64,000 nucleotides of DNA from Ypsolopha sequella. Its lineage: Eukaryota > Arthropoda > Insecta > Lepidoptera > Ypsolophidae. Below are positions 62,186 to 64,000 of this stretch, piece after piece; the stretch's first letter is position 1; the number at the start of each line of letters is the position of its first letter. Position numbers and translations under genes: made by a program. The notes under the pieces were generated by a model. It saw nothing but the letters and a program-made list of their open reading frames with translations, had not been told where the DNA came from and searched no databases. The stretch spans positions 8,556,001 through 8,620,000 of the forward strand of contig OW203991.1 in NCBI GenBank assembly GCA_934047225.1, written 5' to 3'.

Positions 62186-62420
62186 TTGAATAGCTTTGAA
62201 TAACTTAACTGTGGGTCTACCGCGTAATTCTCATTTTCATCAACATCAACTTGAGATTGAAATTTGTCGTGCGTGCGACGACGCCCGCCTAACATGCCAT
62301 CTCTTTTGCACGCGTTGAATTTCGCATGCATTTGCTTGAAGTTGATACAAATGAGAATTACGCGGTAGAGCCCTGATCAATTACAGCTTCAATGAATTCA
62401 AACTTGAAGCGACAGTGGAA
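62186..62420 (+). repeat. Left member of a diverged duplication, split by a hairpin element
   Basis: TTTGAATAGCTTTGAATAAC then TTAACT (62185-62210), then after the insertion TGATCAATTACAGCTTCAAT (62374-62393) and AAACTTGAAGCGACAG (62399-62415), match 62866-62947 in the same order and orientation. The hairpin at 62213-62373 sits exactly between the two halves, so the right member shows the empty site. Confidence 0.65.
62213..62373. mobile_element. Hairpin (MITE-like) element, about 161 bp, with a readable empty site
   Basis: GGGTCTACCGCGTAATTCTC at the left end pairs with GAGAATTACGCGGTAGAGCC at the right end, and pairing continues inward with AACATCAACTT / AAGTTGAT. The sequence is absent from the duplicate at 62866-62947, where AACTGAAC runs straight into TGATCAATTAC. 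There is no clear target-site duplication longer than one or two bases. A 68-codon minus-strand frame across it is incidental. Confidence 0.7.
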
Positions 62421-62488
62421 TGTCCATCAACTGTAGCTAGAAATAATTTTCATTTGTGTTTGAAACATAAAAGCAGCGAGCAACGTTG

Positions 62489-62669
62489 AATCGGTTTGCC
62501 AACTGGTTGCCAAAAACAGATAAAAACGAAACGTTCAAAATTGCCTTCAGTGGGTATTGAACTATTTACGAACTGTCACTTCAGTTCAAGTGCGAACGTG
62601 TTCATAGACAATCGGAATTCGATAGTATATCGATGTTTTTGATAGTTGGTAACCAGTTGGCAGCCGATT
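62489..62669. repeat. Inverted repeat with Grainyhead-like core words
   Basis: AATCGGTTTGCCAACTGGTT at 62489-62508 pairs with AACCAGTTGGCAGCCGATT at 62651-62669, and AAAAAC / GTTTTT extends the pairing. The shared core AACTGGTT fits the WCHGGTT type of site bound by Grainyhead factors (established consensus; the occupancy is inference). It lies just upstream of the candidate core promoter at 62677-62708. Confidence 0.5.
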
Positions 62670-62676
62670 CAAAAGA

Positions 62677-62708
62677 TATATAATCTAGACGCTGGTCGCC
62701 AGCCATCA
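62677..62708 (+). promoter_or_regulatory. Candidate RNA polymerase II core promoter (TATA plus initiator)
   Basis: TATATAA at 62677-62683 is followed by an initiator-like TCA at 62706-62708 with the A 31 bases after the first T of the TATA box, the canonical spacing. Downstream is a locally CG-richer, apparently unique region that ends in the donor at 63051. No long reading frame follows (ATG at 62789 meets a stop two codons later), so the product would begin with a non-coding exon or be a long non-coding RNA. Chance TATA words are common in AT-rich DNA. Confidence 0.35.
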
Positions 62709-62865
62709 CGTTGGACTGTAATAAAACAGTTGGTAAAACGTAGGTGTACGAGTGTGGACAGTGACTATTTCACACCTTCTCAAGGCATCATGTCGTGACG
62801 ACTCATATAGGTAGCCAGTAACTTACACTAGCACTTCTCATAACTCGGCGCAGCTACCGTGTAAA

Positions 62866-62947
62866 TTGGAACAGCTTTCAATAACTGAACTGATCAATTA
62901 CAGCTTCAATGTGCTTCGAGTGTGATACAAACTTGAAGCGAACAGCG
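62866..62947 (+). repeat. Right member of the duplication (empty-site copy)
   Basis: GGAACAGCTTTCAATAACTG then AACTGATCAATTACAGCTTC and AAACTTGAAGCGAACAG correspond to the halves at 62186-62212 and 62374-62415. It has about 18 extra bases (GTGCTTCGAGTGTGATAC region) before AAACTTGAAGCG. The pair flanks the candidate promoter. Confidence 0.65.
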
Positions 62948-63044
62948 GGCTGAGAGCGGATGAACGTGTCTTCTGCCGTACTGTACTGTTTCTGACATCA
63001 CCAAATAAAACAATTAGTGCGAGTGAGCGAGATGTACTCTGTCG

Positions 63045-63056
63045 CACAGTGTAAGT
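63045..63056 (+). promoter_or_regulatory. Perfect 5' splice-site word (ACAGT/GTAAGT)
   Basis: GTAAGT at 63051-63056 follows CGCACAGT. With the TATA/initiator pair 343 bases upstream it could close a non-coding first exon of about 343 bases (62708-63050). Single GTAAGT words occur by chance, so support is weak without transcripts. Confidence 0.3.
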
Positions 63057-63138
63057 AAAAGGTACGTCCATTCCATGCTGGAAATACGATTATTTAAACT
63101 TTATACGCCATATTTTTCTTATATCTGTTTTTACTAAC

Positions 63139-63289
63139 CTAAATCGGATGCCTAAATATTTAGGCAATATATCTTGAGATAACAGTATTTATATTTAAAT
63201 TATCATATCTATCATTCATTACCTATTTATATTGAAACAAAAAACTTAATAGAAATAAGAGTTCCTAAATATTTAGGCATCCGATTTAG
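63139..63289. mobile_element. Hairpin element with 26-bp perfect inverted ends, 151 bp
   Basis: CTAAATCGGATGCCTAAATA... at 63139-63164 is exactly mirrored at 63264-63289. Within each arm CCTAAATATTTAGG is itself a palindrome. The interior is AT-rich without coding content. Probably a MITE-like element; no target-site duplication longer than two bases is obvious. Confidence 0.7.
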
Positions 63290-63402
63290 ACGTCGTCATC
63301 TGAGGTAAGTAGAAACATTAGTCCTAGATCAAATTTTCCTCCTACATGCCAAACAGCTAGGCCCTTCTTGGGTTACGCCATAGACAGACATATACCTTAC
63401 TG

Positions 63403-63640
63403 GGTGTTAATATGATGTTGTGGAGGCCGGTAACTGGCGATAGTACTCATCCATACGAACAACTTTTACTAAGGAAACAACACACATCTCAAAAAAAAAT
63501 CAGCTACTCGACCATAATGTATGAATTATGAAACAAATGATGTTTTTTTTCCCGATTTCTGAATTTTTTTTTACGGAAAACAGTTCGTATTTTTGAATAC
63601 TATCGTCAGTTTCCGGCTTCCGCAACATCATCTTAACACC
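63403..63640. mobile_element. Hairpin (MITE-like) element, 238 bp
   Basis: GGTGTTAATATGATGTTGTG at 63403-63422 and the following GGCCGGTAACTGGCGATAGT pair with 63582-63640 (GTTCGTATTTTTGAATACTA ... CATCATCTTAACACC) over about 60 bp per arm with several mismatches. The inner core GAACAACTTTTACTAAGGA resembles the core of the element at 4644-4866. Confidence 0.65.
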
Positions 63641-64000
63641 TGTTTATAATGAAGCTTTGCTATAATGGTAGCCGTTTTATGACGAAACTCTAAAAAACCA
63701 CGTTGTAATTTTATTTTGTGGGATTGCCATAAAACTAAAATAAGTAAGTAATTTTTTAATAACAAAAGTACACTCCTTGTTACTTTGTGACATGATCTGC
63801 CCAAGCATATCGTATTTCTGTAAAAATTAGAAGGGTCGCCTCGCTCAGCTTCGCTCGGCTCCCCAAATATTTTTAAATCTAAACCCTGCACGCTTCTTCC
63901 CGCTCCGCTCGTCGTCGCACCTATGTTTGACGTTTTGTGAAAGATTTTCAATTTCATAATTTACGATCTGCCCACGACATATACACGCGAATCCCATAAA
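63641..64000. other. Probable repeat-derived DNA with CTCGCTCAGCTTCGCTCGG words
   Basis: CCTCGCTCAGCTTCGCTCGG at about 63839-63858 and CCCGCTCCGCTCGTCGTCGC at about 63899-63918 are self-complementary-rich tracts typical of lepidopteran dispersed elements. The 109-codon minus-strand frame across them (63628-63957) has low-complexity composition and no domain I recognise; it is not called as a gene. Confidence 0.4.

Noticed and set aside
63628..63957. 109-codon minus-strand open frame near the right end
   Set aside because: It crosses CTCGCTCAGCTTCGCTCGG-type repeat tracts and a hairpin-element end; composition is not protein-like.

Overview
The window looks like nuclear DNA from a moth or butterfly (Lepidoptera). 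It is AT-rich and has no operons, Shine-Dalgarno sites or long open reading frames. The flanks are packed with short dispersed repeats of a kind common in Lepidoptera: the 'GGTTCCGTACC ... GGGACCCTAAAA' family, an element tail running '...CGGTTCAGTAG...AAGGAGTAACAAACATACATCC', units bounded by 'ACCGACTTCAA/TTGAAGTCGGT', and many hairpin elements with inverted-repeat arms. I find no complete protein-coding gene. The longest open frames, up to 121 codons, look like chance frames.

Three quarters of the window is one structure. Positions 10398-58671 hold a 48,274-bp head-to-tail array of a 14,392-bp unit in about 3.35 copies, with starts at 10398, 24790, 39185 and 53577. Its copies are almost identical. 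Reading them against each other I noticed only one 3-bp indel and five base substitutions. The last copy stops after 5,095 bp, so with A = 5.1 kb and B = 9.3 kb the layout is A-B-A-B-A-B-A. The array looks like a single inserted object. It is flanked on both sides by AACT (10394-10397 and 58672-58675), starts with TGTAACATTC and ends with GAGTGTTTCA, whose reverse complement TGAAACACTC matches the start at 8 of 10 positions. The unit has no recognisable gene, carries almost none of the dispersed repeats seen in the flanks, and in places has a strong excess of G over C on the + strand (for example 47 G to 3 C in 15301-15480). From established knowledge, this architecture closely resembles the carbonaria insertion of the peppered moth (about 9 kb tandemly repeated about two and a third times in an intron of cortex). 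I cannot show that the two are related. TG...CA ends also allow an LTR-like reading.

Left flank (1-10397): mostly inverted-repeat elements, two of them interleaved at 1700-2394, a near-perfect 156-bp-armed hairpin at 5485-5832 inside an older retroelement-like sequence, a diverged 200-bp tandem duplication at 3015-3573, and a CpG-rich, apparently unique stretch at 7926-8310.

Right flank (58672-64000): two fragments resembling the N-terminus of a tyrosine-recombinase-like transposon protein, on opposite strands; more hairpin elements; two perfect palindromes at 60428-60487; a hairpin element at 62213-62373 whose empty site can be read from a neighbouring duplicate; and a TATA/initiator pair at 62677/62708, followed further on by a perfect GTAAGT donor, suggesting a promoter and non-coding first exon. 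Nothing shows that these pieces work together as a gene; the window reads as a gene-poor intron or intergenic region shaped by mobile DNA.
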